From CAZUMW01 sp964621615 (lineage in GTDB: Bacteria > Desulfobacterota > WTBG01 > CAIYCZ01 > CAIRTM01), in assembly GCA_964621615.1 (NCBI GenBank), contig CAZUMW010000005.1, positions 85,068 through 149,067 on the forward strand: 64,000 nucleotides of DNA. The letters run 5' to 3'. How positions within the stretch are numbered: position 1 is the first letter of the stretch; each line of letters starts with the position of its first letter. A program made the translations under genes and the position numbers. The notes below the pieces were generated by a model. It saw only the letters and a list, made by a program, of their open reading frames with translations. It searched no databases and was not told where the DNA came from. This document shows, one piece after another, positions 16,657 to 24,934 of this stretch.

Positions 16657-17718
16657 ATGGAATGCACTAACGACAGCATAAAAACGGCATTAACTACCAT
16701 TCGCCGCCTGATTGAGACGGCGCAGCGTATCCTTATAAACACATCTGATCCTGTGGATCCGGATTGTGTAGGAACCGCCCTGGCACTGCGCTGGCTGCTT
16801 CAGCAGAAGAAGAAACAAGCTGACATCGTCAGCTTTTCGCGTATTCCGCCATCGATGTCGGAATTCCCTGACATAGAGCATGTTAGAGCTGCAGAAACTG
16901 CCGGGTTTGATTTTTCGCCCTACGATCTCCTGATTCTGGTGGACGGGAGCTCCTGGGCGCAGTTTTGGGGAAACAAGTGGCAATCTGTACTCGGCAAGAT
17001 CGATACGGAGCGCATTGTTCACTTCGATCATCATCAGCCGGAAGAGATGTATGCCGGCATTTCAGAGCGCTCGCTTACTGTGCAGACATCATCGACGGTG
17101 CAGCTGATATACGATTATCTGATAAAGCCCGACGCCGGTTTCGTTCCGCCGCATGTGGCACACTATCTGTACCTTGGCCTTCTGTACGATGCGCGGTATT
17201 TTAAAAATGAGATATATCCGGGTGAATACCGGTTTGCCGAGGAGCTGCTTGCCTGCGGCGCCGACCATGATCGGGCTGTTGACACCAACCATGAGATGCC
17301 CGAATACTGGTTTCTTGCATGGGCAATAGAGCATACAGAGATGATACCGGAGCTGGCGCTGACCCTGCTTGTGATCGATGCCCGGCAAAACCGGGAGCTT
17401 GCCGAACGATTCGGAGAGCACTGGAAGGACTTCGATACCCTGTACAAGGGAACATTTCAGCGTCAGGTTCGCGGGTATAATTACGGGATTATTCTCACTG
17501 ATAACCTGGACGGGACCATTCGATTTAACTGGCGTACAAGAAGCTATGGCCGGCATTTGAGTATCGCCGACATAGCGCGGGCAGCCGGCTTCCGTGCGGG
17601 CGGTCATAGAAATGCAGGCGGTGGTATATTTGAGGGAACTATCCACGATGCGCGGAAGCGTCTGCTCGACGAGCTGTCCAAAGCCACGAAGCAGCCCCCG
17701 CCCCGTTCAAGCCGGTGA
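16657..17718 (+). CDS. DHH-family phosphoesterase (NrnA/RecJ-like)
   Basis: The 353-residue cytoplasmic protein has the DHH-domain metal motifs DPVDPDCVGTALAL (residues about 25-40), LVDGSSW and FDHHQPEEMY, and a C-terminal DHHA1 substrate-binding motif GGHRNAGGGIF. NrnA-type members hydrolyse nanoRNA and 3'-phosphoadenosine 5'-phosphate; others cleave cyclic dinucleotide products. The exact substrate cannot be set from sequence. A terminator overlaps its stop codon. Confidence 0.88.
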   Translation: MECTNDSIKTALTTIRRLIETAQRILINTSDPVDPDCVGTALALRWLLQQKKKQADIVSFSRIPPSMSEFPDIEHVRAAETAGFDFSPYDLLILVDGSSWAQFWGNKWQSVLGKIDTERIVHFDHHQPEEMYAGISERSLTVQTSSTVQLIYDYLIKPDAGFVPPHVAHYLYLGLLYDARYFKNEIYPGEYRFAEELLACGADHDRAVDTNHEMPEYWFLAWAIEHTEMIPELALTLLVIDARQNRELAERFGEHWKDFDTLYKGTFQRQVRGYNYGIILTDNLDGTIRFNWRTRSYGRHLSIADIARAAGFRAGGHRNAGGGIFEGTIHDARKRLLDELSKATKQPPPRSSR

Positions 17719-17744
17719 GCTCAGCCGCTGCCGCCGGTTTTTTT
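17712..17744 (+). terminator. Intrinsic terminator of the DHH phosphoesterase gene
   Basis: CCGGTG at 17712-17717 pairs with CGCCGG at 17732-17737 (one U-G pair), followed by seven T residues. It overlaps the TGA stop codon of the gene. Confidence 0.55.
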
Positions 17745-17825
17745 CATTCTTCATTAAGGTAATCCCTGTGGTCTTCCGATATATATAGTACTATAAGTAT
17801 ATAATATTGTTATTGTTTTTAAAAA

Positions 17826-19946
17826 ATGAGTAATCTTTCTGCCGTTTCAGAATATTCATATCCGCTCCATTTATTTTCATTGGTCTTTGATGAAAATCTG
17901 TCCGGAGACCAGCCGCTGGATCGAATTAGCTCCACAGTTCGGCAGAAGGCGGAATCCATTATACATGTGTCTGATAATGAAATACATGCAACGTTTCGGG
18001 CAGCCGCAGCATGTTTTCAAACTGCACAAAAGGTTATAGAGGATATCTATATTCTTCTGTATGGCCGGAATCTGTCCGGTGCCGGGATTACCATTGGGCT
18101 GCATACTATCGAAGGCGCCGGTTTGAGCAGAGATGACATTATCGGATTTTTTGATCTGCCGATCAAAATCCGGGATTACGGAAATGCCGGTGACATTATT
18201 ATGTCCCCTGAATTTTATGCATCGCTTCCACAGAATATCCGGAATAATTGTGCTGAGCACACACCGTCCTCCGGAAGCGACTCGGCAGTATATATTCATA
18301 CAATATCCCGCCCCCGTGATGGCGATACGGCATTCGAGCCTCTCTTAGAAGCGGGAGGGGGGCAGGCCGGAGGCAGGGCGTGCTTTTATTGCGGCGTTAC
18401 CGAGCACCGGGCTGCCGAGTGCCCCTCAAAATTTATCGATCAATCGACGAGCTGCCTTGAGGAAATCGGGTATCTGCCGCTTGAGCACATACGCGGTATT
18501 GTAAACGATGGGTATCAGGATATTGTCCGGCCCATGCAGAGCGGTTCAGAAGACAGCAGGTTTTCTGTTTTGTTAGATGAGGAATCGGAAGACCATGCCT
18601 CGCGCGCGCTTTTTGCATTCTATGAAATTCGGGAGCTGTTTCAGCTGCGGACGCTTAAGAAGGTATTTACAGATGCTGTCGAAGGCAAATCTTCAGAGAG
18701 CGGGAAGTCAGCCTCTGTCATGATGGGGCTCGATTGCCTCAGAGTTTCGCGTCACGAGGAGGCCGGGGAGTGGTTCGAGAAAGCAATTGCAGAGAATCCC
18801 AATGATTTCCGCCCCAGAGTGGCGCTTGCCCTTGTGGCAATGGAGCAGGAGGCATTCCAAAGCGCCTTTGCATTCTTGAGAAAGGCATTTTCTTTTTGCG
18901 AAACGCAGGACCAGGAAAGCTTTATACATCGTATGTACGCCCGCCTCCATGAAATACTGGGCGCACCATTCGAGGCAAAGCAGGAAGTTGAAGAGGCGCT
19001 TAAACTGAGCAGCAGCCCGGACAGCCTGTCATATTATTTTTCAGAAATACTTGCCCAGAATAATGAGGCAGGCCGGGCGGTAGATATGCTGAAGCGTCTT
19101 GTTGACCAATCGCCGCGCTATTATATGGCTGCAGCCCTTGATCCTGCTTTCAGCACTGCACGCGATATAATCACAGGATTTCTCAGCCGGGAGCTAGACC
19201 GGATATCAGAAAATGCCCGGGAGGATCTGCAGTCGATACAGGGGACAATCGATGATTATCAAGATTCTGTCTCCCCCGAGGATGAGCACTTTGTAAAGGC
19301 ACTGGAGATTTACCGCACGGCAGAGCACTATTACAAAGACCAGTGTATATCCGGCATGCTGGATATGCCGGGAATGTTGGTAGCCGTTACTCAGCTGTTG
19401 CGGCGCATGTCTTCAAAGAGCCGCGATCGTCTGAATCGGCAGGTTGCGGAATATGAATCATTAATCGGACAGCACGAACGATATTTAAAACGATACCCCT
19501 ATAAAGCAATTATTTTACCCGCTGATTACAGTGCATTCAATTCTATGTCACAGCTGATACACCAAACAAAAAGCGAGCTTCGCTGCTCCGGAACCAGCCA
19601 TATGAATCAGGCAAAAGAATATATCGGTCAGTTGTCAGGTGCAGCGGTGAAAATAAAGGCTTCCCGTAACCGGCTGGATATATATAAAAAGGCAGTGTTT
19701 GTTCTCGAGTGCATTGGAAAGGCGGCTGGGTTTTTTTTCGTATCCAGCTTTGTCACCGCTGTTTTTTTCAGCGTCCTGCTGATGCTGTACCAAGCTGTTT
19801 CAGGCTCTGCCAGTGGTTTAAGCGTCGATATCTTTGTCAAATATATTCAGTACGGGTTTTTTATCGGCATATTTTCCGGCGTATTTGTTACAGCCTTCTG
19901 GATGAGACGAAACATAGATAAGCTGAAAAAAAAGATTCAAGTGTGA
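17826..19946 (+). CDS. Membrane-anchored TPR protein with CCHC zinc knuckle and cyclase-like N-terminus
   Basis: The 706-residue protein is not a family I know. Residues about 10-160 include GAGITIGLHTIEGAG, DLPIKIRDYGNAGDIIMS and EFYASLP, which look like a degenerate class III nucleotide-cyclase fold lacking the metal-binding aspartates. Residues 186-199 read CFYCGVTEHRAAEC, an exact C-x2-C-x4-H-x4-C zinc knuckle. Residues about 290-450 form TPR-like helical repeats, 480-610 look coiled coil, and two transmembrane helices lie near 620-645 and 660-685 before a basic tail. The bulk is therefore probably cytoplasmic and anchored at its C-terminus. The ATG has no strong ribosome-binding site. 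Confidence 0.75.
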   Translation: MSNLSAVSEYSYPLHLFSLVFDENLSGDQPLDRISSTVRQKAESIIHVSDNEIHATFRAAAACFQTAQKVIEDIYILLYGRNLSGAGITIGLHTIEGAGLSRDDIIGFFDLPIKIRDYGNAGDIIMSPEFYASLPQNIRNNCAEHTPSSGSDSAVYIHTISRPRDGDTAFEPLLEAGGGQAGGRACFYCGVTEHRAAECPSKFIDQSTSCLEEIGYLPLEHIRGIVNDGYQDIVRPMQSGSEDSRFSVLLDEESEDHASRALFAFYEIRELFQLRTLKKVFTDAVEGKSSESGKSASVMMGLDCLRVSRHEEAGEWFEKAIAENPNDFRPRVALALVAMEQEAFQSAFAFLRKAFSFCETQDQESFIHRMYARLHEILGAPFEAKQEVEEALKLSSSPDSLSYYFSEILAQNNEAGRAVDMLKRLVDQSPRYYMAAALDPAFSTARDIITGFLSRELDRISENAREDLQSIQGTIDDYQDSVSPEDEHFVKALEIYRTAEHYYKDQCISGMLDMPGMLVAVTQLLRRMSSKSRDRLNRQVAEYESLIGQHERYLKRYPYKAIILPADYSAFNSMSQLIHQTKSELRCSGTSHMNQAKEYIGQLSGAAVKIKASRNRLDIYKKAVFVLECIGKAAGFFFVSSFVTAVFFSVLLMLYQAVSGSASGLSVDIFVKYIQYGFFIGIFSGVFVTAFWMRRNIDKLKKKIQV

Positions 19947-19960
19947 TTTTAGCTTGTTAG

Positions 19961-20782
19961 TCAACTGATCCCTTCGTCCATGCTCCCCGACCTGTATCCC
20001 TCAAGATCAACTGTTACATACACGTAGCCCAGCTTCTTCAAATGGCAGACGATGGCTTGCCGCTGTCCAGGTTCGGCCATACGGTTCATCGACTCAGCGG
20101 GGATCTCGATGCGTGCAATAGAGCCGTGGTGGCGGACGCGCACCTGTGAGAGCCCGATGCTGTTTAAAAATGTTTCGGCGCCGCTGATTTGATCAAGAGT
20201 TTTCTGGGTGACCGGCGTTCCATACGGTATTCTGGTCGCACGGCATGTGCGGGCGGGGCGGTTCCATAAGGATAGCCCCAGATGCTGTGCGCTGGCGCGT
20301 ATTTCCTCTTTGCTGAAGCCGATCTCGCGAAGCGGTGTCTGAATCCCCAGCTCTTCTACGGCCTTCATACCCGGCCTGAAACAGCTGACATCGTCAGCGT
20401 GAGAGCCGTCCAGTATGTAGGGTATTTTATAAGCAGCAGCCTGTTTCTGCAGCTCATGATAGAGTGTTTTTTTGCACCAGTAACATCTGTCGGGGGTATT
20501 TTCTGTAAAAGAGCTGTTGTTTAGAATGTCGATATCCACTTTAAGATGGTGTGCTGAGCAGCTGAGCGCGCTTGCTTCGGCATCGGCAATATCTTCCGGA
20601 AGGTGGATCGGGGAAACAGCGGTAGCCGCCACGACATTGTCTCCCAGGATATGCTGAGCCGCTTTCAGAAGAAAGCAGCTGTCTATCCCGCCGGAAAGCG
20701 CTACCAGAACTCGCTTCATGTCAGCCAAGCGAGCGTAGAGCAATTTCAGTTTTTCATGGGGAAATGGTTTGCTTTTTGTCAT
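19961..20782 (-). CDS. larE: LarE-like ATP-dependent sulfur transferase
   Basis: The 273-residue PP-loop protein has ALSGGIDSCFLLK at residues 28-40 and matches LarE, which adenylates and then sulfurates the pyridinium biscarboxylate precursor of the nickel-pincer cofactor of lactate racemase. The position of the sacrificial or cluster-binding Cys in ARTCRATRIPYG is conserved. A second Cys pair, RCYWCKKTLY, is typical of the family. No larB, larC or larA is in the window. Its ATG overlaps the mnmA stop by four bases, so it is the third gene of the cysK-mnmA-larE operon. Confidence 0.85.
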   Translation of the reverse strand: MTKSKPFPHEKLKLLYARLADMKRVLVALSGGIDSCFLLKAAQHILGDNVVAATAVSPIHLPEDIADAEASALSCSAHHLKVDIDILNNSSFTENTPDRCYWCKKTLYHELQKQAAAYKIPYILDGSHADDVSCFRPGMKAVEELGIQTPLREIGFSKEEIRASAQHLGLSLWNRPARTCRATRIPYGTPVTQKTLDQISGAETFLNSIGLSQVRVRHHGSIARIEIPAESMNRMAEPGQRQAIVCHLKKLGYVYVTVDLEGYRSGSMDEGIS

Positions 20783-21903
20783 AAATCCGCTCCTGTGTCA
20801 GTGAGCGCCCGCTTGATAATTCCGCCGCCAAGAACGATATCCCCGTCATAAAATACCACTGACTGGCCTGGGGTGACAGCCAGCTGCGGCCGGTCGAACA
20901 CTACCTGAACCGATCTGCAGCACGCTGCCGGCTTCAGCCATGCATCGGCTGCGGGGTGCTGATGCCTGATTTTAGCCTGAATGCGCAGCGGACTTGACGG
21001 TGCGCTGATGCTGATGTAGTTTAACTGATCGGCAATGAGCGCCGATGCATAGAGAGCGTTTTTCGTTCCGACTGTGATGGTGTTTTTCCCCGCGTCGATG
21101 CCGGTAACATACAGCGGTTCAGTGTGGGCGATGCCGAGGCCTTTGCGCTGGCCGACAGTGTAATAAATAATCCCTCGATGGGTTCCGATGCGATTGCCCT
21201 CAGCATTAACGATGGGCCCGGGCTTTACCGTGCGGGGATTAAAAAGGTGCGTATAATTTCCGGCTATAAAATCCTGGCTTTCAGTGCGTGCTGATGCAGG
21301 CAGGACTATGTCACCGGCCATGCTCCGGACCGCATCTTTAGAAAAATGACCGAGGGGAAAGCGAAGAAACGGCAGCAGATCTGTGGAAAGGCCGTAAAGA
21401 AAGTAGGACTGGTCCTTTGAGAGGTCGGATGCTTTCTTGAGAATAAAGCTCCCGCTGCGGCCGTTTTTATCGATACGTGCATAGTGGCCGGTTGCAAAGA
21501 AGTCAAATTGGATCCCGAAGCTGCGGGCTTTGCGTATCATGGCACCGAATTTAATGAGCGGATTGCATCTGGTGCAGGGATTGGGGGTTCGGCCGGCACA
21601 GTACTCAGCGGTAAAGTAATCAAGCACGGTCTCTCGATATTCTTTTGTAAGGTCGATTGTGTAATGCGGGATGTCAAGTGCTGCAGCTGTTTTTTTTGCA
21701 GCGTCTATCGTATTATTTTCCCCAGGGCCGTAACAGGAGGATTTATCCGATGAGGGGACCGGCTCCCCCCCGTATATTTTCATCGTAAGGCCGATTACGC
21801 GGCAGCCCTCCCTTGCCAGCAGGGCGGCCGCCATGGACGAGTCCACACCGCCGCTCATGCCCACGGCAACGGTTACCGTTTTGTTGTTATGATGCCTGTT
21901 CAT
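20779..21903 (-). CDS. mnmA: MnmA-like tRNA 2-thiouridylase, non-canonical
   Basis: The 374-residue protein is a PP-loop ATPase (GMSGGVDSSMAAALL) that thiolates U34 of tRNA Lys, Glu and Gln. The TPNPCTRCNPLIKFG motif supplies the first catalytic Cys. The usual second Cys, in a STGICFI or SQDICFI motif, is missing; the equivalent segment reads ARTESQDFIAGNY. The VGQRKGLG motif is intact. Loss of that Cys suggests a variant mechanism, perhaps cluster-dependent with the CxxC pair. The gene overlaps cysK and larE by four bases each. Confidence 0.85.
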   Translation of the reverse strand: MNRHHNNKTVTVAVGMSGGVDSSMAAALLAREGCRVIGLTMKIYGGEPVPSSDKSSCYGPGENNTIDAAKKTAAALDIPHYTIDLTKEYRETVLDYFTAEYCAGRTPNPCTRCNPLIKFGAMIRKARSFGIQFDFFATGHYARIDKNGRSGSFILKKASDLSKDQSYFLYGLSTDLLPFLRFPLGHFSKDAVRSMAGDIVLPASARTESQDFIAGNYTHLFNPRTVKPGPIVNAEGNRIGTHRGIIYYTVGQRKGLGIAHTEPLYVTGIDAGKNTITVGTKNALYASALIADQLNYISISAPSSPLRIQAKIRHQHPAADAWLKPAACCRSVQVVFDRPQLAVTPGQSVVFYDGDIVLGGGIIKRALTDTGADL

Positions 21904-22832
21904 TCAAACAGCCAGGTTGTCAGATACCGCTCTCCGGTATCGGGCAGTACGGTGACGATTAGCTTGTCTTTATGTTCAGTGCGCTTTGCAATCTGACAGG
22001 CCGCATGTACGGCAGCCCCCGAGGAAATACCGGCAAGAATGCCCTCTTCCCGGGCAAGACGCCTGGCCATGATTCCTGCATCGTCACTGGTGACGGTAAC
22101 TATTTCATTAATAATAGAGCGGTTAAGAACATCCGGAACAAATCCTGCCCCGATTCCCTGAATTTTATGCATCCCAGGCTTCTGCCCTGAAAGCACTGCA
22201 GACTCGGACGGCTCGACCGCGACAGCGGTAACGTCCGGTTTTTTCTCTTTAAGAACTTCTGCAACCCCGGTGACTGTTCCGCCTGTTCCTACACCCGCCA
22301 CGATAATATCCACTGCTCCGCCTGTGTCATTCCAGATCTCCAGCGCGGTGGTGCGGCGGTGCGCTTCAGGATTTGCACTGTTTTTAAACTGCTGGAGCAT
22401 AAGATACCGGCTATCCTTCCGGGTGAGTTCCTCTGCTTTGCTCACCGCTCCCGCCATACCTTCATTGCCCGGGGTCAGAATTATTTCAGCGCCGAATACG
22501 GCAAGCAGCTTCCGGCGTTCTATGCTCATGGAATCCGGCATGGTAATCGCAAGTTTGTGGCCTCGTGCAGCACATACACAGGCGAGCCCAATGCCGGTGT
22601 TGCCGCTTGTAGGTTCAATCAGAATTGTGTCAGGGCGTATTTTCCCGGCTTGTTCAGCTGCATCGATCATGCTGACCGCAATCCGGTCCTTGACGCTCGC
22701 GCAGGGATTGAAGAATTCCAGTTTTGCCGCTATCTGTGCAGACTGTTCACCGCAGATTCGATTCAGATATACAAGAGGGGTTCGGCCGATGCAACGGGTA
22801 ATATTCTGTGCTATGTTTTGTTGATTGTTCAT
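21900..22832 (-). CDS. cysK: Cysteine synthase A (O-acetylserine sulfhydrylase)
   Basis: The PLP enzyme makes cysteine from O-acetylserine and sulfide. The PLP-lysine motif is NPCASVKDRIA, the substrate loop is PTSGNTGIGLA, the phosphate cup is GVGTGGTVTG and the C-terminal GISSGAA is conserved. The frame is open to an ATG at 22955, but the ATG at 22832 is preceded by AAAGGA and matches the family N-terminus (NITRCIGRTPLVYLN), giving 310 residues. It is the first gene of an operon with mnmA and larE and may supply cysteine for their sulfur chemistry. Confidence 0.93.
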   Translation of the reverse strand: MNNQQNIAQNITRCIGRTPLVYLNRICGEQSAQIAAKLEFFNPCASVKDRIAVSMIDAAEQAGKIRPDTILIEPTSGNTGIGLACVCAARGHKLAITMPDSMSIERRKLLAVFGAEIILTPGNEGMAGAVSKAEELTRKDSRYLMLQQFKNSANPEAHRRTTALEIWNDTGGAVDIIVAGVGTGGTVTGVAEVLKEKKPDVTAVAVEPSESAVLSGQKPGMHKIQGIGAGFVPDVLNRSIINEIVTVTSDDAGIMARRLAREEGILAGISSGAAVHAACQIAKRTEHKDKLIVTVLPDTGERYLTTWLFE

Positions 22833-22891
22833 GAAGTATAATCCTTTATCGTAATAAAACAAAGTCCGCTTATTGCCCCTCGCGGGGAATA

Positions 22892-22946
22892 AAAGCATCG
22901 CCTTTCCCCGACATGCCGTCTGTGATTTCCGATAGGCGAGGGCTTT
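22892..22946 (-). promoter_or_regulatory. Possible structured leader of cysK
   Basis: On the minus strand AAAGC and TCGCCT (22946-22942 and 22939-22934) pair with AGGCGA and GCTTT (22903-22898 and 22896-22892), giving an 11-bp stem with a small asymmetric bulge about 60 bases before the cysK ATG. A second short hairpin (CCCC TCGC GGGG, 22877-22888) follows. The arrangement could be an attenuator or riboswitch-like leader. No known riboswitch consensus was recognised. Confidence 0.3.
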
Positions 22947-23047
22947 AGTATGCACGCGCAGTGCAGCTTTAATTGTACATAAATCTTCAAGCGAATTTCT
23001 GCGTTGCTTATTTATTTCATTTAGCCGCCTTGAAGTCGGTGGTGATT

Positions 23048-23072
23048 CTACCCCGACATGTTGTCGGGGTAG
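23048..23072. repeat. Perfect 11-bp-stem hairpin
   Basis: CTACCCCGACA pairs with TGTCGGGGTAG around a TGT loop. No T-run follows on either strand, so it is more like a dispersed repeat or a processing site than an intrinsic terminator. It lies between cysK and the rubredoxin gene. Confidence 0.5.
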
Positions 23073-23145
23073 TAGTTCAATTCCGGCGGGCTTTGAAGAG
23101 GTAAAAATGATGCTCTAGAGGGCTGCTGAAAAACATTTATCTGTC

Positions 23146-23172
23146 CCGGCTTCGTAAAATTATTTTGGACAC
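23146..23172. repeat. Solo MITE right end
   Basis: These 27 bases match the right end of the MITE family at 6801 and 49303 (CCGGCTTCGT then TTATTTTGGACAC) with a small indel. The left half is absent. The sequence CTGCTGAAAAAC just before it may belong to another element. Confidence 0.6.
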
Positions 23173-23184
23173 TACTGAACTCAA

Positions 23185-23298
23185 CTATTCTTTTATTTCT
23201 TCAAATTTATCTTTCGACGCGCCGCAGACCGGGCACTTATCAGGAGGGGTATCACCTTCATGAATATAGCCGCATACTGTACATCGCCATTTTTTCAT
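23185..23298 (-). CDS. Mini-rubredoxin (rubredoxin-like domain protein)
   Basis: A 37-residue protein starts MKKWRCTVCGYIHEGDTPP and continues with DKCPVCGASKDKF. The two CxxC pairs (C6, C9 and C22, C25) form an Fe(SCys)4 knuckle of the short type found at the C-terminus of rubrerythrins. A GAGAAAGGAGC ribosome-binding site precedes the ATG. It follows the SagB-like gene by 50 bp and is the natural electron donor candidate for that enzyme or for the flavodiiron protein upstream. Confidence 0.88.
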   Translation of the reverse strand: MKKWRCTVCGYIHEGDTPPDKCPVCGASKDKFEEIKE

Positions 23299-23348
23299 AC
23301 ATGCTCCTTTCTCCGGTTATGCGTTTGTGGTTTCTCACGGTTTTCCCT

Positions 23349-24089
23349 TCATCTAAGCGTGCCGGCAACTCCCATATATACCGCTGTTTCCTCTTTGCCG
23401 TCAACCCCGATAATTTGATTAACTTCATCATCGAAAAAGGCGCCGATTGTACAGCACCCGTGCCCGAGCGCTGTTGCGGCCAAGTAAAGATTCTGGCCGA
23501 TATGGCCTGCATCGAGGTATATATAGCGGTATGCACGCTCTTTGTATTTCCACTTGCTCCGCTCGATGACCGCGCTCCATATGAAGGTCGCCGCGCTTTC
23601 AGCAACCATTGACTGCCCCAATGCCGCCCGGCTCAGAGGTGCAGAAAAGTCCTGTTGGCGGAGCAGCTCAAGGCTGTTTTGAACGACATTCAGGTGATAT
23701 ATCCCTTGTGGAAGCTTTTCCACCCTGTTTGCAAAGATATAGGTCTCAATCGGGAAAAGACCGCCGGCGGAAGGGGCTGTCCGGAACAGATAAGGACCGG
23801 CTTCGGCGGTGACCCCCTGTGTTGCAAAAAGCAGCAGATGAAGGTCATGCTCTGTCAGGGCAGTGTCTGTAAATCGGCGTTCGGAGCGCCGGCGTTCCAG
23901 TACCTGCCAGAATTCAGATCCGCGGGGGAGCGGGTCTCGGGGCAGGGGATAGGATTCGGAAGCATCAGAGTATTGTTTGTACGGAACGGGACGGTTTGCA
24001 GGCTGCAAGCGGGATCCGCCAAGGGATTCCCTGGTATATTTTGTTTCCTGCTGGTACCGGTCACCGATGCCGGATTTCTTGTGGTCCAT
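23349..24089 (-). CDS. SagB/ThcOx-family nitroreductase-like flavoprotein
   Basis: The 246-residue protein matches the SagB-type dehydrogenase group of the nitroreductase superfamily, which binds FMN. Visible motifs are RRSERRFTDTALTEHDLHLLLFATQGVT, split here as the FMN-binding RRSERRF and LLFATQGV segments, then TAPSAGGLFPIETY and a C-terminal GHGCCTIGAFFDDEVN. SagB enzymes in biosynthetic clusters oxidise azolines, but many stand-alone members have unknown substrates. No YcaO or precursor peptide is nearby, so a redox-stress role beside the rubredoxin is more likely. Confidence 0.82.
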   Translation of the reverse strand: MDHKKSGIGDRYQQETKYTRESLGGSRLQPANRPVPYKQYSDASESYPLPRDPLPRGSEFWQVLERRRSERRFTDTALTEHDLHLLLFATQGVTAEAGPYLFRTAPSAGGLFPIETYIFANRVEKLPQGIYHLNVVQNSLELLRQQDFSAPLSRAALGQSMVAESAATFIWSAVIERSKWKYKERAYRYIYLDAGHIGQNLYLAATALGHGCCTIGAFFDDEVNQIIGVDGKEETAVYMGVAGTLR

Positions 24090-24313
24090 TGGGATTTACC
24101 GGGTAAATAATAATTTGCGAAATGACAAATGAAAATGGCTGTCTGGCCCCGGCCATTCCGGAGCAGGCGATTTCATTGCTCCAAAAATACTGGGTTGCCC
24201 TGACTGCCGCCGGGCAATGACAACAAGGTCGAAAGCCTGCGGTTTTGTCCAGGTTTTGATTCCATGATCTTTCTCGCAGGGCGGGCAAAGCGTCAGGGGT
24301 GTCCACCGTAAAT

Positions 24314-24895
24314 TTACCCTTTTTCTGCAGTCAGATTTTTCCCGAGCTCGTAGGCCTCGCTACAGGCGGAGGGGTGATTGAGAACAGCGCCTTTCTTATC
24401 AATTTTGCGATATTCACGGTGGTGGATAAAATCCATATCAAGTGCATCAAAAAAATATTTTACGGTGAGGAGTATGCCGTCGAAATTCTTTGTACCCGTT
24501 GAGCCGCCCAGCGTCAGAAGCATTCCCGAACCTTTGCATCCGCGAGCAATGCTTGCCGGCTTTCCGAGCAGATATTTTGCAGCCCAGAGGCACTGGCAGC
24601 GGTCGACCATTGCTTTTGCCAATGCGTTCATCCCGTAGAAGAATACCGGCGCAGACAGCACAATAGTATCGGAATGGATAAGGTGCGGGTATATGCTCTG
24701 CATGTCGTCTTTAACAACACACCGGCCCGTGCTGTTACAGCCGCCGCACTCAATGCAGGGTGAAAAGCTCATCTGCCGAAGCACAATTTCCTTGATGTCA
24801 GCTCCTGATTCACGGGCGCCGCGAACGAACGACTGGAGAAGCAGATCAGTGTTTCCATCTTTGCGGGGGCTGCAGTAAACCGCAGTGACAGTCAT
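24314..24895 (-). CDS. Iron-sulfur flavoprotein / NADPH-dependent FMN reductase-like
   Basis: The 193-residue protein has a flavodoxin-like fold with the FMN phosphate loop CSPRKDGNTDLLL at residues about 8-20. The compact motif CIECGGCNSTGRC (C-x2-C-x2-C-x5-C) starts near residue 47 and matches the 4Fe-4S site of archaeal-type iron-sulfur flavoproteins (Isf). These move electrons from ferredoxin and have been linked to O2 and peroxide reduction. The gene lies 39 bp downstream of the flavodiiron gene. Confidence 0.85.
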   Translation of the reverse strand: MTVTAVYCSPRKDGNTDLLLQSFVRGARESGADIKEIVLRQMSFSPCIECGGCNSTGRCVVKDDMQSIYPHLIHSDTIVLSAPVFFYGMNALAKAMVDRCQCLWAAKYLLGKPASIARGCKGSGMLLTLGGSTGTKNFDGILLTVKYFFDALDMDFIHHREYRKIDKKGAVLNHPSACSEAYELGKNLTAEKG

Positions 24896-24934
24896 ACCGT
24901 ATACTCCATTTGGCAGGCAGGAGCGAACATGTGA

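Larger units (their letters stand above)
22833..23184. other. Leader and intergenic region upstream of cysK
   Basis: This 352-bp gap holds a possible structured cysK leader, a perfect hairpin at 23048-23072 and a lone MITE right end at 23146-23172, all annotated separately. No small gene was recognised within it. Confidence 0.5.

Noticed and set aside
23258..23605. Long minus-strand ORF across the rubredoxin and SagB genes
   Set aside because: It is in another frame of two well-supported genes (the mini-rubredoxin and the SagB-type protein) and has no family motif.
23349..24089. Azole-modified peptide (TOMM) biosynthesis cluster
   Set aside because: The SagB-like gene has no YcaO cyclodehydratase or precursor peptide nearby; neighbours are redox-stress genes.
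24090..24313. Possible IS remnant between the SagB-like and Isf genes
   Set aside because: A GTGGACACC-like terminus is present, but neither a matching inverted end nor transposase similarity could be seen.
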